Assembly (NCBI RefSeq): GCF_007994135.1
Contig: NZ_VLKF01000001.1
Span: 1,364,001 to 1,428,000, forward strand
Source: Modestobacter roseus
Lineage (GTDB): Bacteria > Actinomycetota > Actinomycetes > Mycobacteriales > Geodermatophilaceae
DNA length: 64,000 bases
Direction of reading: 5' to 3'
A model generated the notes under the pieces. It was not told the origin of the DNA, made no database searches, and was given only the letters and a program-made list of their open reading frames with translations. Below are positions 62,734-64,000 of the stretch, piece after piece. Position 1 is the stretch's first letter, and the number at the start of each line of letters is the position of its first letter. The position numbers and the translations under genes are program-made.

Positions 62734-63429
62734 TCAGACCCGGGCGAGGACCAGCTCGGTCAGGTCCGCGACGGTCAGCCCGGCCAGCGTCTCCCGGACC
62801 ACCAGCCCGTCCTGTGGTTCCAGTGGCTGCAACGTGGGGACGCCGAGCACGGTGGCGCCCGCGGCCAGGCCGGCGGCGGCACCCGTCCGGGAGTCCTCCA
62901 CGACGAGGCAGCGCGTCGGGCGGACGCCCAGCGCGGCGGCCGCCTGGAGGTAGGGGGCGGGGTCGGGCTTGGTGGCCGGCACCTCGTCGCCGCACACGGT
63001 GACGTCGAACAGGTGGGCCCCGACGTGCCCCAGCACCACATCGGTCAACGACCGCTCGGTGGAGGTGACCAGTGCCGTGGCCAGGCCGGCGGCGCGCGCC
63101 GCGGTGAGCAGCTCCCGGGCGCCGGGCCGGTACCGCACGCCGGCCTCGACCTGCGCCCGGGTGGTGGCCACCAGGTACCGCTCGTCGGCCACGTTCTCGG
63201 AGTCCGTCCGGGAGACGCCGAGGTCGGCGTACAGCAGCTGCAGCGACGCGGCGACCGAGACGCCGACCATGGCCGGGCGGACGTCGTCGGACATCCGGCC
63301 CCCCAGCTGCTCGGCGAGCAGCTCGAGCGAGCGGTCCCACAGGTGCTCGGTCTCCACCAGCGTGCCGTCCATGTCGAACAGCACTGCTTCCAGCGGCTGT
63401 AACGAACCGTTCCCCGAGGTCATCAGCAC
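62734..63429 (-). CDS. HAD-superfamily phosphatase (phosphoglycolate/sugar-phosphatase type)
   Basis: 231 aa. Motif I VLFDMDGTLVETEHLW, motif II ALVTSTERSL, motif III Lys in VPATKPDPAPYL, motif IV VVEDSRTGAAAG. The helical cap follows motif I. GTG 63429 is 7 nt after TAGGCT. No operon partner; the sortase gene lies 36 bp upstream, also on the minus strand. Confidence 0.92.
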   Translation of the reverse strand: MLMTSGNGSLQPLEAVLFDMDGTLVETEHLWDRSLELLAEQLGGRMSDDVRPAMVGVSVAASLQLLYADLGVSRTDSENVADERYLVATTRAQVEAGVRYRPGARELLTAARAAGLATALVTSTERSLTDVVLGHVGAHLFDVTVCGDEVPATKPDPAPYLQAAAALGVRPTRCLVVEDSRTGAAAGLAAGATVLGVPTLQPLEPQDGLVVRETLAGLTVADLTELVLARV

Positions 63430-63436
63430 GCCGAAC

Positions 63437-63442
63437 AGCCTA
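63437..63442 (-). promoter_or_regulatory. -10 element TAGGCT for the HAD gene
   Basis: TAGGCT (minus), 7 nt, GTG 63429. Confidence 0.5.
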
Positions 63443-63465
63443 GTGAGCGGCGCGGACGGTCCCGG

Positions 63466-64000
63466 TCAGGCCGGTTCGGTGCGCACCAGGCTGGCGAAGG
63501 CGATGACGTTGTCCTCGTAGCTGCGGGCGGACGAGTCGAAGTCGCCACCGCAGGTGATCAGCCGCAGCTGCGCGTCGTCGGTGTTGCCGTAGACCTCGAT
63601 GGTCGGGAAGTCGTCCTTGGGGTGGCGCTCGACCCGGTCCACGGCGAACACCGCCACCGATCCGTCGGCGCGGGCCACCTCGACCTCGTCGCCGGGCTGC
63701 AGCGCGCCGAGCTCGAAGAAGACCCCGGGGCCGTGCGCGGCCGAGTCCACGTGCCCGAGCAACGCAGCCGGGCCCACGGCGCCGGGAGCCGGTCCCCGCT
63801 CGTACCAGCCGGCCTGGTCGTCGGGGCCGAGCGGTGGCACCTCCACGGTGCCGTCGTCGTTGAGCCCCAGCCGCATCAGCTCACTGGTCACGCCGATGGC
63901 CGGGATGCTGAGCGAGACCGGCTCGGCCACCGGAGCCGCGGACGGCTCGGGTGCCGGAGAACTCGCCCCCGACGGCGGGGCCGGGACGGCCGGCGAACTG
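63466..64000 (-). CDS. Class F sortase (5' end outside the window)
   Basis: C-terminal 177 codons of an actinobacterial class F sortase, a transpeptidase that anchors surface proteins. SIPAIGVTSELMRLGL and DDQAGWYERGPAPGAVGPAA lead to His in LLGHVDSAA, catalytic Cys in LRLITCGGDFD and Arg in DSSARSYEDN. Upstream, the Ser/Pro/Ala linker is open to the window edge; the signal anchor must lie beyond 64000. Confidence 0.88.
   Translation of the reverse strand, partial: SSPAVPAPPSGASSPAPEPSAAPVAEPVSLSIPAIGVTSELMRLGLNDDGTVEVPPLGPDDQAGWYERGPAPGAVGPAALLGHVDSAAHGPGVFFELGALQPGDEVEVARADGSVAVFAVDRVERHPKDDFPTIEVYGNTDDAQLRLITCGGDFDSSARSYEDNVIAFASLVRTEPA

Overview
The window is 64 kb of very GC-rich actinobacterial chromosome. 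RbpA, the Pup-proteasome system, PafBC, a separate Lnt/Ppm1 pair, and gene order matching Mycobacterium tuberculosis Rv2089c-Rv2119 (pepE - 5'-3' exonuclease - DUF4333 - helY - tatC - tatA - pafC - pafB - pafA - prcA - prcB - pup - dop - arc/mpa - trmI - recB-like) all place it in Actinomycetia. Protein flavour and base composition suggest Geodermatophilaceae (Blastococcus/Modestobacter/Geodermatophilus type); this family-level placement is inference. I see no rRNA, tRNA, IS element or CRISPR array.

Layout. 0-8 kb: the 3' part of an oligopeptide-type ABC binding protein, an amidohydrolase, a MarR regulator and a HAD/GH65 disaccharide-phosphorylase pair with a trailing hypothetical. 7.6-14.7 kb: an M50-like membrane protein, an ABM-domain membrane protein, a NarL-type two-component system divergent from a two-gene ABC exporter, and a GH15 glucoamylase/trehalase. 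14.8-18 kb: a sparse stretch with a hypothetical gene, a decayed VapBC pair, an isochorismatase, an actinobacterial dif-like site (about 16.59 kb), a 47-nt perfect hairpin, a tiny acidic lipoprotein and a zinc-finger protein. This is probably the replication terminus: left of dif about 13 of 17 genes are on +, right of it about 34 of 47 are on -, so most genes on both sides point toward it.

18-25.5 kb: lipid and envelope genes (GDPD, PlsC, Atg22-like MFS, thymidine kinase, RbpA behind a perfect SigR-type promoter, FxsA, Ppm1, Lnt). 25.8-32.7 kb: a cobalamin/PLP/radical-SAM lysine-degradation cluster (kdd, amidohydrolase, kamD, kamE, kal, and divergent kamA). 32.8-43 kb: GNAT, lipase-maturation-factor-like protein, PlsC, GCS2-type ligase, a tyrosine-recombinase-like protein, a radical SAM protein interrupted by a LAGLIDADG intein behind a LexA-type box, Lrp regulator, M24 peptidase, 5'-3' exonuclease, DUF4333.

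43-60.7 kb: helicase, Tat translocase, PafBC and the complete pupylation/proteasome system: Pup, its deamidase/depupylase Dop, its ligase PafA, the 20S subunits PrcA/PrcB and the AAA+ unfoldase Arc, with an HNH/endonuclease VII-type gene translationally coupled between pup and prcB. 60.7-64 kb: RecB-like nuclease, an MNT-HEPN toxin-antitoxin pair with an HTH fused to the MNT partner, a HAD phosphatase and a class F sortase cut by the window edge.

A recurring start-site pattern (TAnnnT, then 6-7 nt, then ATG/GTG) indicates many leaderless transcripts and was used to choose several starts.
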